In this document: positions 1 to 11,429 of the stretch, in pieces | Layout: every line of letters starts with the position of its first letter | Position numbering within the stretch: position 1 is the first letter of the stretch | NCBI GenBank assembly: GCA_037576195.1 | Contig: CM075103.1 | Span: forward strand, 38,763,250 to 38,827,249 | DNA: 64,000 nt | Source of the DNA: Phytoseiulus persimilis | Lineage: Eukaryota; Arthropoda; Arachnida; Mesostigmata; Phytoseiidae | Direction of reading: 5' to 3' | Program-made: the position numbers and the translations under genes | The notes under the pieces: generated by a model | What the model was told of the DNA's origin: nothing | Database searches by the model: none | Seen by the model: only the letters and a program-made list of their open reading frames with translations

Positions 1-399
1 TTGTCATACCGGTTCGATTCGAACTATCCTAGTTCAGAAGCCATCGCTGTTAGTCGTTCATTTTCCTTTGTATGTGTCAAGTTCTTATTATCTTATAGGC
101 GGGGAGGTACGTCTACCTGTGGGTTCGAGCTGCCTAGTTTCTTGATAATCTTATCAGTCGTAGTACTACTGGAGACACAGTGGGCTATCCAAGCCTCAAT
201 GCGATCTGGCTTTCACAAGCTCCGAGCTATGAGCTACCTCGATTTCTCAAATCATACTTGCATCTCTCGTCTTGATCCTTTGTCCTTGCCGGGAACCATC
301 CTATTTTGTCCGCGCGGACCTGTGGCAGGCAGGATCTGAGTGCTGGATACGCGATCGACAGCCACTCCTAACTTTCAAACATCATCTTATCATGATTTC
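1..399. other. No recognised gene
   Basis: The first 400 bases contain an open frame on the plus strand, but its translation has no recognisable motif. The stretch lies downstream, in the minus direction, of decayed Copia integrase, so it is probably further decayed Copia DNA. I could not find a reverse transcriptase motif in it. Confidence 0.3.
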
Positions 400-625
400 T
401 CACTCCACTCCAGTTGCCATTCTCTGACGCTGTCTCAACCGTCGATGTTTTCTGGGAGATGGCACGTTTCTTCTTGGTAAGGGAAGTCCGATGATGTCCG
501 TCGAAGTTGGGTTCATCTGGGGACAGTGGAGGACGCTGGTTAGCGTTTCCATTGGGTAGTACTGGTTTCTGTCCAGTGATGTCACGGATTCGATGAACGT
601 CCTTAGTTCCGAGTTTGAGGATTCT

Positions 626-997
626 TCAACTCGGTCCATCTTCTTCTATGTTGATAGCGGTTCTAGCAATAGCTCGCTGGTCGAGCTTGATCTTGTAAGA
701 TTTGCAGTTGTAGAATCTTTCGAGCATATCCCTAATCCGATCGAAGACTTCGGATTCTTTCCGGAGGAGGTACGATTCACGGATACGGCTGCGGTCATAA
801 GTCAATGTGAGGCATGCGTCATGTCTTCCGTAAGAAGGCGTGCTTACGGAACCGACAGCGCAGTTGATCCATACAATGCGAGGGGCAAGTCTGCTGCTAG
901 GCTTCTGCCGGTAGCCAGCTCGATGCATCTTTCCGTCAACACAGCTTTCACAGCTGGTAAATTCTGGGATCACTCCATATCCTTCTCTCTCAAACAT
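626..997 (-). pseudogene. Copia GAG-pre-integrase / integrase remnant
   Basis: The frame shows the pre-integrase zinc-binding pair CESC followed by VDGKMHR, then a damaged start of the integrase core (LTLTYDRSRI, LRKESEVFDRIRDML). It runs into an overlapping frame (639-400) carrying SELRTFIES, which matches the region just after the second catalytic Asp of Copia integrases. Catalytic residues are not preserved as a set. Confidence 0.65.
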
Positions 998-1011
998 TGA
1001 CTTCAGCTATC

Positions 1012-1458
1012 CTACGTTGATGTGAGCGTCTCTTCGGTGCTTTGGCGCGAGGCTGACACTGTTGTTGCCTTCAGATTCATTCTTTCAGAAGTGTAGGTAA
1101 AGCGTAGAACGTGGAGACATTTCTTGCGTTCTTCCAGAAGAGTCATGTTCCCTTGTTTCAAGGTGATAAAGTCTTGAAGGACAGCCATCTCGAAGTTATC
1201 GTCAGCCAGTTCTGAGACTGATAAGAAATCTCGTCGGACTTGTGGAAGATACAACACCTCATTCAGCTGCACAGTCTGAGAACGTCCGTTGTATATGGAG
1301 GTGAAACGAACAGTTCCGAACCCAGGAGCGCTCAGGGTCCTAGAACCACTCGATCTGATCTCACGTGGCTGATGATAGGGCGTGTAGATGATCGTGTGAG
1401 GGATCATTCCACTGTCCACGAAGTATTCATTATCGGTTGGTACGTTGCTTGATTTCAC
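1012..1458 (-). pseudogene. Copia aspartic protease remnant
   Basis: The 148-codon frame contains FVDSGMIPHTI, matching the Copia protease catalytic motif (V/I-D-S-G-S/A-T/S-H-H). Downstream come the typical LYLPQVRRDFLSVSELADD (compare LYVPRLRRNLISVSKL in the element at 35678) and the link towards GAG-pre-integrase. The catalytic Asp-Ser-Gly survives, but the second His position and the flanking sequence are altered. It ends at a stop just before the pre-integrase piece, so it is a relic. Confidence 0.7.
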
Positions 1459-3857
1459 GATACCTGTCTCACAGTTGAGAGCTTCGATAACGTGAGTTTC
1501 AGTGTCGTTGAAACTTCATAGCTGTTGTCGATTCAAGGGTCGTCCTCTGGGACGTACATGCTGGTATCGGTGGGACTGTTGAGGGCTCCAATGGCATCAT
1601 TGGAGAGTACCTCCACGGACTGCCAGGCATGATTCTTCTTTTTCTCGCGGAGAGTGCCTCGCCCTCGATTGTTATACTAACTGAACGAAGATCCTCGAAG
1701 TTGGCTGCCTGAAGTTTTCAGCCTCGAGTCAGATCATGAAGCCAGGATGGGCCCACAGTCTTTAGTATTCAACATCTGGATAATATTGTGTTGAGGTTCG
1801 CCCAAGAATGAGAATTGCTGTCATCGAGAGAAGACACGTTCTCCCCTCTGGAGCCATCATACAGACTCTGGGAGCTCATCCATACCCTGAGGACGTGTTT
1901 GATGTCGAGATACCTGCAACGCGATCAGCCCGTGGCGGAGCCGGAGGGTGGAAGAAACTCGAAAAAATATTAAAGAACTTGAAACTTAAAATTTGGTCCG
2001 GAAAACATGTCCGATATCTCCTTCCCTGTGATAATTCATCTGAATTTCGGCGTTCATGAGTATTTCCACGTTCACGACAGGAACTGAAGAGAAACCTCAT
2101 CCTCCATGTACTCTCTTTCGATGATGGGGAAGCCCTCGATGAAAGTTGAGACGAAAGCAGAAAAGTCTCCTGATATTTTTTGTGGCTCTTCATTCTGTGG
2201 CTCCATAATGCGGAACTCACAGTAGTTCGCCTCTTTGACTCATTCTCCCAAATCTGTTGACCACGGTCGAGATATTCCGCGGATGAATGAGGCGCTCAAC
2301 GAGTGAACTAATAGCGGCTCGTATTCACAGAGCTCGTACGACTCGAGGAATCGCTCGAAACTGCGTTCGGTAAACTTTTGAAACGAGCGACGCCAGGCTC
2401 AGCCTGCGATGTTCCGGATGTGAAAATTTTTGGTTCCTCGAAAATAGCGGTTTACGATACCTCACCCGATTCCCTCATGGGACGTGTTTCCTGGAAAGTC
2501 CGTTGTGAGGTGTGCTGAGGAGCGGGAGCCAAGTTCCCCCGTAACGAAATCGCTTTTCCAACGAGCCTCCCCTGGCTCCGCCCTTTCAATAAGCTCCCGC
2601 TCAACGATGAGATTATCTGAGGGGAAGAATCCGGGAACCCTTCAGAACTACAATCAGCTAAGATACGTGAAAACTACGTATCGGCGCCACAAGTCTGGCT
2701 GAGAAATTCTCAGTGATCGTTCTTCTGCTGAAATGGAAATGAGCATATAGTTGGGTCTCCAATTCAGGTGGAGTCCTTGTTTATGAAACGCACTCAGTTC
2801 AGGTTTGAGCCTCCTGCAGTAAGGTTGCCGACATGACTCTCGTTGGGATGAAATGAGAGAGCTTTCAATTTGCGGGGGAGCCTCGCCTGCAGAATATAAG
2901 GACTTCGGTTTTACGCTGCGAGCAGATGCAGTTTATCCTCCTGAACCATGAATTACGTGCTCCTCGAGTCAACTGGCTGATTGAATCGTACATCGAGACT
3001 TCTGTGGGTTGAGGGGAAGTCAGAGACATTTCACGTGAGGAGTTTCTCTCAGGAGTCAACGTGGATGTTGCCATCAATACTTGTGAGAGCTTCGCTTGTG
3101 AGACTGGCTTGCTCCCGGTTGCACGTCGTCTCGAGAACTCGGATCGCAAAGATTTATCGTTCGATGCTCGCAGACCGAGTTCCCAAACGATACCAGAGGA
3201 ACGAGCTCTTGAGAAGCGTCGGGTGGGCCTGGATGGGCTTCGTACGTTGCGTTGAACGACTCGGAATGCGGCGAAGAGCGAAGAGTTCGAACTTTGTTCA
3301 ATGCGGTTTTGCGGGGATCACTCGGAATGCGCTCGTCAGCTTCGATTTCTGCCGAGCACTTCTCGGAGGGCTCGTGCGAGCGGCATCCAAGAGTAATTGG
3401 ATTCTGGAATCTTTGGGAGCCCCGTTGGGATTCGTAGCAGAATCGAGCGGGCCCGATGAATCTTTAGCTCATTTTTACTGTGGTGAGATGTCTGATATTG
3501 TAGTGTAATCGTTCGTTCTGGTGAAATCATATCAGATCGACATGCCGCCTTCGCCCACAACGACTCCGCCGCTTCGACCGATCTTGATTAAACTCCCCCG
3601 ACCCCCTCGCACTCTCACACTCAACGAGGAGAGTCTGAGCTTAAAACCCCGGACGGAGGCTGCACAGACTCATAGTCAGCTCGGACGAGTGATAAATCGA
3701 CGTCGCCGATCGCCGCGTGCTCTACCAGCGGACATCAGTGGGGGGGTCCGCGAGTGAGTTTGAAGTGCTCGGTGGAGGGCGATTCGCGCTTTGCACAGCG
3801 GCAAGGTCACGCATCGAATAGAGAGCAAACGCAATCGCCGACGACATCGAAAACTGA
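1459..3857. other. Unassigned intergenic sequence
   Basis: About 2.4 kb with only short or motif-free open frames. A 44-codon ATG-initiated minus-strand ORF at 2206-2072 is acidic and could be the start of a Copia gag, but there is no supporting motif. A longer plus frame at 2981-3508 has no ATG at its start and no family resemblance. No tandem repeat, LTR pair or RNA gene was seen. Confidence 0.4.
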
Positions 3858-3877
3858 GGCACTCCGAGAATCGGTAT

Positions 3878-4204
3878 ATGAAGTATCCCACCCAGAACCA
3901 ACCCTCCTCAAGTGGAGCATCCAAGACAGACCAGTCGAGAAGCGCCCAAGCTGCAGAGAGGCGTAAGAGGGCGAAACTTGAGGCCCAAGGGTTGAACCTG
4001 TCGGGGTGTTCGACGCCTCCCCAGTGGATGATGGAGCTGATCCTGAAGTGCTCCGAACTCAGGAGCCTGGACGTGACCAACACGAAACTCACAGAAGAGG
4101 ACGTGCGGGTCGTTATGCGAACCTTGACGACGCTCGAGGAGGTTCACTTCGACCGCGATCAGGACAACGCGGGCGACGAAGAGGATGCTTCGATGTTCCA
4201 TTGA
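3878..4204 (+). CDS. Small leucine-rich ORF, copy 1
   Basis: 108 codons starting at ATG 3878. The N-terminus is Gln/Ser/Arg/Lys rich (AAERRKRAKLEAQG), followed by a segment with leucine-rich-repeat spacing (LILKCSELRSLDVTNTKLTE) and an acidic tail (DRDQDNAGDEEDASMFH). This resembles one to two repeats of a ribonuclease-inhibitor or F-box type LRR. I do not recognise the family. It is far too short for a whole LRR protein, so it may be an amplified exon or a piece of a larger gene. The ORF stays open in copy 2 with few amino-acid changes. Confidence 0.45.
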   Translation: MKYPTQNQPSSSGASKTDQSRSAQAAERRKRAKLEAQGLNLSGCSTPPQWMMELILKCSELRSLDVTNTKLTEEDVRVVMRTLTTLEEVHFDRDQDNAGDEEDASMFH

Positions 4205-4225
4205 GGCACTCTGAGGATCGGAAAT

Positions 4226-4552
4226 ATGAACTATCCCACCCAGAACCAACCCTCCTCAAGTGGAGCATCCAAGGCAGACCAGTCGAGAAGCGCCCAAGCT
4301 GCAGAGAGGCGTAAGAGGGCGAAACTTGAGGCCCAAGGGTTGAAGCTGTCGGGGTGTTCGACGCCTCCCCAGTGGATGATGGAGCTGATCCTGAAGTGCT
4401 CCGGACTCTGGAGCCTAGACGTGACCAACACGAAACTCACAGAAGAGGACGTGCGGGTCGTTATGCGAACCTTGACGACGCTCGAGGAGGTTCACTTCGA
4501 CCGCGATCAGGACAACGCGGGCGACGAAGAGGATGCTTCGATGTTCCATTGA
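4226..4552 (+). CDS. Small leucine-rich ORF, copy 2
   Basis: 108 codons from ATG 4226, nearly identical to copy 1. Differences include the second residue, Ala-Asp for Thr-Asp, Lys-Leu for Asn-Leu, and a Gly-Leu-Trp for Glu-Leu-Arg change in the leucine-rich segment. Same length and same stop codon. The 5' spacer between copies is 21 bases after the previous stop, leaving no room for a separate promoter, so this looks like tandem DNA amplification rather than three independent genes. Confidence 0.45.
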   Translation: MNYPTQNQPSSSGASKADQSRSAQAAERRKRAKLEAQGLKLSGCSTPPQWMMELILKCSGLWSLDVTNTKLTEEDVRVVMRTLTTLEEVHFDRDQDNAGDEEDASMFH

Positions 4553-4572
4553 GGCACTCTGAGGATCGGATT

Positions 4573-4890
4573 ATGACCTATCCCACCCAGAACCAACCCT
4601 CCTCAAGTGGAGCATCCAAGGCAGACCAGTCGAGAAGCGCCCAAGCTGCAGAGAGGCGTAAGAGGGCGAAACTTGAGGCCCAAGGGTTGAAGCTGTCGGG
4701 GTGTTCGACGCCTCCCCAGTGGATGATGGAGCTGATCCTGAAGTGCTCCGAACTCTGGAGCCTAGACGTGACCAACACGAAACTCACAGAAGAGGACGTG
4801 CGGGTCGTTATGCGAACCTTGATGACGCTCGAGGAGGTTCACTCTGCCATCGAGGCACTTTTCTCTCCCTTCACTGGGTCAGCATTCTGA
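4573..4890 (+). pseudogene. Small leucine-rich ORF, copy 3 (3' replaced)
   Basis: Starts at ATG 4573 and matches the other copies up to the Leu-Glu-Glu-Val-His codons, then reads through unrelated sequence to a stop at 4890. The acidic tail of copies 1 and 2 is lost. The break marks the edge of the tandem amplification next to the minisatellite. Confidence 0.5.
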
Positions 4891-4899
4891 TTTTGAGAA

Positions 4900-7800
4900 A
4901 TATGGTCAGATTGACCCCGGAATCACCCCTCCAGAGTTGGGAAGTAATGCTCAGATTGGTCTCGGAATCACCCCTCCAGAGTTGGGAAGTAATGCTCAGA
5001 TTGACCCCGGAATCACCCCTCCAGAGTTGGAAAGAAATGCTCAGATTGGTCTCGGAATCACCCCTCCAGAGTTGGAAAGTAATGCTCAGATTGGTCTCGG
5101 AATCACCCCTCCAGAGTTGTGAAGTAATGCTGAGATTGGTCTCGGAATCACCCCTCCAGAGTTGGGAAGTAATGCTCATATTGGTCTCGGAATCACCCCT
5201 CCAGAGTTGGGAAGTAATGCTCAGATTGACCCCGGAATCACCCCTCCGGAGTTGGGAAGTAATGCTCAGATTGGTCTCGGAATCACCCCTCCAGAGTTGG
5301 GAAGTAATGCTCAGATTGGTCTCGGAATCACCCCTCCAGAGTTGGGAAGTAATGCTCAGATTGGTCTCGGAATCACCCCTCCAGAGTTGGGAAGTAATGC
5401 TCAGATTGACCCCGGAATCACCCCTCCGGAGTTGGGAAGTAATGCTCAGATTGGTCTCGGAATCACCCCTCCAGAGTTGGGAAGTAATGCTCAGATTGGT
5501 CTCGGAATCACCCCTCCAGAGTTGGGAAGTAATGCTCAGATTGACCCCGGAATCACCCCTCCGGAGTTGGGAAGTAATGCTCAGATTGGTCTCGGAATCA
5601 CCCCTCCAGAGTTGGAAAGAAATGCTCAGATTGGTCTCGGAATCACCCCTCCAGAGTTGGAAAGTAATGCTCAGATTGGTCTCGGAATCACCCCTCCAGA
5701 GTTGGGAAGTAATGCTCAGATTGGTCTCGGAATCACCCCTCCAGAGTTGGGAAGTAATGCTCAGATTGGTCTCGGAATCACCCCTCCAGAGTTGGGAAGT
5801 AATGCTCAGATTGGACTCGGAATCACCCCTCCAGAGTTGGGAAGTAATGCTCAGATCGACCCCGGAATCACCCCTCCGGAGTTGGGAAGTAATGCTCAGA
5901 TTGGTCTCGGAATCACCCCTCCAGAGTTGGAAAGTAATGCTCAGATTGGTCTCGGAATCACCCCTCCAGAGTTGGGAAGTAATGCTCAGATTGGTCTCGG
6001 AATCACCCCTCCAGAGTTGGAAAGTAATGCTCAGATTGGTCTCGGAATCACCCCTCCAGAGTTGGGAAGTAATGCTCAGATTGGTCTCGGAATCACCCCT
6101 CCAGAGTTGGGAAGTAATGCTCAGATTGGTCTCGGAATCACCCCTCCAGAGTTGGGAAGTAATGCTCAGATTGGTCTCGGAATCACCCCTCCAGAGTTGG
6201 GAAGTAATGCTCAGATTGGTCTCGGAATCACCCCTCCAGAGTTGGGAAGTAATGCTCAGATTGACCCCGGAATCACCCCTCCGGAGTTGGGAAGTAATGC
6301 TCAGATTGGTCTCGGAATCACCCCTCCAGAGTTGGGAAGTAATGCTCAGATTGGTCTCGGAATCACCCCTCCAGAGTTGGAAAGTAATGCTCAGATTGAC
6401 CCCGGAATCACCCCTCCGGAGTTGGGAAGTAATGCTCAGATTGGTCTCGGAATCACCCCTCCAGAGTTGGAAAGAAATGCTCAGATTGGTCTCGGAATCA
6501 CCCCTCCAGAGTTGGAAAGTAATGCTCAGATTGGTCTCGGAATCACCCCTCCAGAGTTGGGAAGTAATGCTCAGATTGGTCTCGGAATCACCCCTCCAGA
6601 GTTGGGAAGTAATGCTCAGATTGGTCTCGGAATCACCCCTCCAGAGTTGGGAAGTAATGCTCAGATTGGACTCGGAATCACCCCTCCAGAGTTGGGAAGT
6701 AATGCTCAGATCGACCCCGGAATCACCCCTCCGGAGTTGGGAAGTAATGCTCAGATTGGTCTCGGAATCACCCCTCCAGAGTTGGAAAGTAATGCTCAGA
6801 TTGGTCTCGGAATCACCCCTCCAGAGTTGGGAAGTAATGCTCAGATTGGTCTCGGAATCACCCCTCCAGAGTTGGAAAGTAATGCTCAGATTGGTCTCGG
6901 AATCACCCCTCCAGAGTTGGGAAGTAATGCTCAGATTGGTCTCGGAATCACCCCTCCAGAGTTGGGAAGTAATGCTCAGATTGGTCTCGGAATCACCCCT
7001 CCAGAGTTGGGAAGTAATGCTCAGATTGGACTCGGAATCACCCCTCCAGAGTTGGGAAGTAATGCTCAGATCGACCCCGGAATCACCCCTCCGGAGTTGG
7101 GAAGTAATGCTCAGATTGGTCTCGGAATCACCCCTCCAGAGTTGGAAAGTAATGCTCAGATTGGTCTCGGAATCACCCCTCCAGAGTTGGGAAGTAATGC
7201 TCAGATTGGTCTCGGAATCACCCCTCCAGAGTTGGGAAGTAATGCTCAGATCGACCCCGGAATCACCCCTCCGGAGTTGGGAAGTAATGCTCAGATTGGT
7301 CTCGGAATCACCCCTCCAGAGTTGGAAAGAAATGCTCAGATTGGTCTCGGAATCACCCCTCCAGAGTTGGAAAGAAATGCTCAGATTGGTCTCGGAATCA
7401 CCCCTCCAGAGTTGGGAAGTAATGCTCAGATCGACCCCGGAATCACCCCTCCAGAGTTGGGAAGTAATGCTCAGATCGACCCCGGAATCACCCCTCCGGA
7501 GTTGGGAAGTAATGCTCAGATTGGTCTCGGAATCACCCCTCCAGAGTTGGAAAGAAATGCTCAGATTGGTCTCGGAATCACCCCTCCAGAGTTGGAAAGA
7601 AATGCTCAGATTGGTCTCGGAATCACCCCTCCAGAGTTGGGAAGTAATGCTCAGATTGGACTCGGAATCACCCCTCCAGAGTTGGGAAGTAATGCTCAGA
7701 TCGACCCCGGAATCACCCCTCCGGAGTTGGGAAGTAATGCTCAGATTGGTCTCGGAATCACCCCTCCAGAGTTGGAAAGTAATGCTCAGATTGGTCTCGG

Positions 7801-8731
7801 AATCACCCCTCCAGAGTTGGGAAGTAATGCTCAGATTGGTCTCGGAATCACCCCTCCAGAGTTGGGAAGTAATGCTCAGATCGACCCCGGAATCACCCCT
7901 CCGGAGTTGGGAAGTAATGCTCAGATTGGTCTCGGAATCACCCCTCCAGAGTTGGGAAGTAATGCTCAGATTGGTCTCGGAATCACCCCTCCAGAGTTGG
8001 GAAGTAATGCTCAGATTGACCCCGGAATCACCCCTCCGGAGTTGGGAAGTAATGCTCAGATTGGTCTCGGAATCACCCCTCCAGAGTTGGAAAGAAATGC
8101 TCAGATTGGTCTCGGAATCACCCCTCCAGAGTTGGAAAGTAATGCTCAGATTGGTCTCGGAATCACCCCTCCAGAGTTGGGAAGAAATGCTCAGATTGGT
8201 CTCGGAATCACCCCTCCAGAGTTGGAAAGAAATGCTCAGATTGGTCTCGGAATCACCCCTCCAGAGTTGGAAAGTAATGCTCAGATTGGTCTCGGAATCA
8301 CCCCTCCAGAGTTGGAAAGAAATGCTCAGATTGGTCTCGGAATCACCCCTCCAGAGTTGGGAAGTAATGCTCAGATTGGTCTCGGAATCACCCCTCCAGA
8401 GTTGGAAAGTAATGCTCAGATTGGTCTCGGAATCACCCCTCCAGAGTTGGAAAGTAATGCTCAGATTGGTCTCGGAATCACCCCTCCAGAGTTGGAAAGT
8501 AATGCTCAGATTGGTCTCGGAATCACCCCTCCAGAGTTGGGAAGTAATGCTCAGATTGGTCTCGGAATCACCCCTCCAGAGTTGGAAAGTAATGCTCAGA
8601 TTGGTCTCGGAATCACCCCTCCAGAGTTGGAAAGTAATGCTCAGATTGGTCTCGGAATCACCCCTCCAGAGTTGGAAAGTAATGCTCAGATTGGTCTCGG
8701 AATCACCCCTCCAGAGTTGGGAAGTAAGAGT
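4900..8731. repeat. 45-bp minisatellite array 1
   Basis: About 85 head-to-tail units of 45 bp of the form GGAATCACCCCTCCAGAG followed by TTGGGAAGTAATGCTCAGATTGGTCTC. Variants differ at a few positions (GGTCTC or GACCCC; GGGAAGT, GGAAAGT or GGAAAGA). Blocks of variants recur about 855 bp (19 units) apart, for example around 5810 and 6665, so there is higher-order structure. Because 45 is divisible by three and the unit lacks stops in several frames, frames of more than 1000 codons run through it on both strands; these are by-products of the repeat. Confidence 0.97.
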
Positions 8732-9122
8732 TGGAAAGTAAGTAACGGGAAGTGACAGCTGCGAAGCTAAGTCGTTCCCGAGAAAATCGAAGAAAAGTGC
8801 TCCAACCAGTGAGTTTTGGACAAGGCAAGGGCTAGTACGGAAACCTGCAAGAGGGAAGTACGGAAAACTAAAGACCTGCCTGGTCATCCTCACGGCCACG
8901 CTGGAAACAGCGAAGCACGGGCACCCCGGTGAGTGAATCCACCGGTGAGCGACAGATTACCCTCTTACCAATAAATCGAGGTCATGCGAGAGAGCCATTG
9001 AGAACTTTACTAGCACAGAAACCTCAGAAAATACCCAAAGCGGTTACAATACTCGGTCCCGACTCAAACACAGCTGACTGAGCTCGCACTGGGAGGCCTT
9101 TCTGGCAGGCGGTCGAAAAGCC

Positions 9123-11429
9123 ATGTTCCACACTCCTCCTAAGAAAAAAGAGGGACTCCCACGGCACAGCCCGGAGCCTGACGATGGACTGGAAGTGAAA
9201 GAATCCACCGAACATGAGAAGGCGCTGTCAGACAAGCGAACCCAAGTAACAAAGATGAGGGAGCACTGCAAACATGACTATGCAGTAGACTCAGGAGATT
9301 CGATTCTCAGACGGCTGGAAAGTAAAACGACAGACGACGCAGACTGTCCGGAGGAAGAGATACCCCCCCAAATAGAAAAGGTCGACGAACAGCAGGGCCC
9401 ACAGGAGCTCTTTCCGGAATCAGAACTTGAAAAGGACCGACCCGGGACGAGCGCCACGGCGAGCGAGACCTCAGAGCAGTCGAGGGGAAACCACAAGAAA
9501 CGGCCCCTCGCAACTTCGCCCTCCGATCAAACTGATGAAAAAGATAATAGAGCAAGAGTACTGAAACCCATCGAAGAACTAGTAAAACAACAAATCCAGA
9601 AAGAATTTCGCTCACATGTGAAAACACTCAAGGATAGCGAAGTCCAGAATACAGCTAAGGTGGTGAAACAAATCACCGCGGAACTGGCCAGAGCAGCAGG
9701 CCGACTAGAAAAATGGACTATCGACACCTACAGAACTATCGCAGATGAGACAAAGAGAAACTTGCAGATAGAGATGGAAAACGAGCTGACAACAATCAGG
9801 ACCAGACTGGAGGAAGCACTTCTTGAAAACGAGCGATTAAACAAATCCATTCAAAACCGCAAGGAACTCAACGCAAAAGCCAGAGATGACAGTCGAACAT
9901 CCACTAGAAGAGACGAAGAGTTGAGAGCCGAGCAAATTCGAGGAAGACTGAATGAGGTGAAATCGCTGGAAGAAATCGCCGAATTAGCCAAGGAGCCTTG
10001 GCCGAGAATGACCTTCGAAAACATCAGCACTACGAAGGCGGGCATAGCCGGCAACCGGAAAACGCGAATACTCATAGTCGCAGAAGATGACACTGACCCG
10101 AGAACAAATGGCATCATAAAGCAACTAGAAAGGCTCTTCCCCGCAGTCAAAGAAGTGAACAACCTCAAAAATGGTGAGGTAGCCAGCACTGCAGCACTTC
10201 ACCTACCAACTCTACTCCGAGACGGCCAAGAGAACCTCCCAGAATACAGAAGGGACCTCATCATTGGCAAAACGAGCAGTGAAGCGACTCTCACAGATAC
10301 TGCAGAACTTATGCAGAAGATCGCGCTAAAAATCAAAGACCTGAACCATCAAGACGAAGAGAAAGTTCTCATCCAAATCCCAAGCAACACAGACGCCAGT
10401 ACCTACAGGCGGATCATCGAGGGCTGTTGGACTGCCAACCAAGTCGAACCAAAAGCAGAAATCTCCGTGAAAGCCAATAAACCAAGATCAACCACCGACT
10501 CTGACACCAGGAGACCACCCAGAAGATATAATCAAGGAGCAGTGGAAGTCAAAGCGACCGGAGCCACATTCGCAGACGTTCTCGAAAATCTCAAATCAGC
10601 TGTGAATCCAAACCAGCTTGGAGTTGAGATTCGAGGAGTCAAAGAGATCGACGGTGGAGTAAGGCTTCAAGTAAAGGAGAAGAGGAATGGCGGGCAAAGG
10701 AGGCTGGCAGAGTACATAGAGCAAGAGCTCAAAATGAGCACCATGATCCACAAACCTCCTCTCTCCAGCTCAATCATGATATCCAGGCTTGACAGCACTG
10801 TCGAAGAGAGCGAAGTCATAGAAGGCCTTCTCAGAGCCCTTGGAAGAAAAGACCCAGACGCAGTCAAAGTAGGCAAAATCGGAGTTACCTCAATAGGTAG
10901 GACGGTCAATAGAGTGGTTGTTGCGAGACTCACAACAGCCGATGCTGATCGAATAATGAAGCTCGGTGGGATCCAAATAGGCTGGCAGTCATGCCCTGTG
11001 AAAGACTGGTACGATATCCCAACTTGCTACAAGTGTCAGCAGTCTGGACACAGAGCCGTGTCGTGCATCTCCGAAGAAATTGCCGAAAAGCGATGCTCCC
11101 ACTGTGGCCTAACTGGACACTCCACTAAAGAATGCGGCACTAAGACGGTTGAAGAAACATACTGCAGTAACTGCAGAATTGGTGGACACACAGCATCAAC
11201 TACAGCGTGCCCGAAGTACTTAGGCATCCTCAAAGAACTCAGAAGCAGAACTGAGGCCCGGAGGCAATCTCATATAGAACAAACCATCAAAGAACCAATG
11301 CAAGAAACCAGAGAACAGCAAGCAGCATCACAGCCCACCGATGACCCCACTACACTCAAATCACACTCCCGGAAACAATGTTTCACAGTCAAAGGAAAGG
11401 CGAAAATCCCTACAGAACATCCCGGATGA
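9123..11429 (+). CDS. LINE ORF1, Gag-like nucleic-acid chaperone
   Basis: 768 codons. The N-terminal third is acidic and disordered. Residues ~150-280 are rich in heptad-like Leu/Glu/Lys, a likely coiled coil for multimerisation. From residue 635 come three CCHC zinc knuckles: CYKCQQSGHRAVSC, CSHCGLTGHSTKEC and CSNCRIGGHTASTTAC. This is the usual ORF1 layout of R1/Jockey-clade LINEs, where the protein coats element RNA. The stop TGA overlaps the ATG of ORF2 (ATGA), implying termination-reinitiation. It lacks about eight residues near residue 475 that copy 2 has, apparently an in-frame deletion. Confidence 0.9.
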   Translation: MFHTPPKKKEGLPRHSPEPDDGLEVKESTEHEKALSDKRTQVTKMREHCKHDYAVDSGDSILRRLESKTTDDADCPEEEIPPQIEKVDEQQGPQELFPESELEKDRPGTSATASETSEQSRGNHKKRPLATSPSDQTDEKDNRARVLKPIEELVKQQIQKEFRSHVKTLKDSEVQNTAKVVKQITAELARAAGRLEKWTIDTYRTIADETKRNLQIEMENELTTIRTRLEEALLENERLNKSIQNRKELNAKARDDSRTSTRRDEELRAEQIRGRLNEVKSLEEIAELAKEPWPRMTFENISTTKAGIAGNRKTRILIVAEDDTDPRTNGIIKQLERLFPAVKEVNNLKNGEVASTAALHLPTLLRDGQENLPEYRRDLIIGKTSSEATLTDTAELMQKIALKIKDLNHQDEEKVLIQIPSNTDASTYRRIIEGCWTANQVEPKAEISVKANKPRSTTDSDTRRPPRRYNQGAVEVKATGATFADVLENLKSAVNPNQLGVEIRGVKEIDGGVRLQVKEKRNGGQRRLAEYIEQELKMSTMIHKPPLSSSIMISRLDSTVEESEVIEGLLRALGRKDPDAVKVGKIGVTSIGRTVNRVVVARLTTADADRIMKLGGIQIGWQSCPVKDWYDIPTCYKCQQSGHRAVSCISEEIAEKRCSHCGLTGHSTKECGTKTVEETYCSNCRIGGHTASTTACPKYLGILKELRSRTEARRQSHIEQTIKEPMQETREQQAASQPTDDPTTLKSHSRKQCFTVKGKAKIPTEHPG

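Larger units (their letters stand above)
400..1458 (-). mobile_element. Degenerate Copia (Ty1) pol fragment
   Basis: Three short minus-strand frames run in pol order: a protease-like piece (1458-1012), a GAG-pre-integrase/integrase piece (997-626) and a further integrase piece (639-400). They are broken by stops and frameshifts. The pre-integrase segment (FEREGYGV...CESCVDGKMHR) resembles the same region of the intact Copia element at 35213-43146 (LNREGYEI...CDVCTQGKMHR), so this is a decayed relative of that family. No LTRs or target duplications were found. Any env-like or antisense cargo would lie beyond the left edge of the window. Confidence 0.75.
3858..4850 (+). repeat. Three tandem copies of a ~348-bp unit
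   Basis: The motif GAGGCACTC(C/T)GAGGATCGG followed by an ATG recurs upstream of 3878, 4226 and 4573, giving periods of 348 and 347 bp. Copies are nearly identical over their length. The third copy diverges after the EEVH codons and runs into the 45-bp minisatellite that follows. Each unit carries one ORF, described separately. Confidence 0.9.

Noticed and set aside
1-339. 112-codon frame at the left edge
   Set aside because: No start context, no motif and the region is probably decayed Copia on the other strand.
2981-3508. 175-codon plus-strand frame
   Set aside because: No ATG at its start, no family resemblance, overlapped by other frames of similar quality.
4701-8899. Three frames of 1197 to 1346 codons on both strands
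   Set aside because: They are produced by a 45-bp tandem repeat whose length is divisible by three; opposite strands and several frames are open alike, and the peptides are pure 15-residue repeats.
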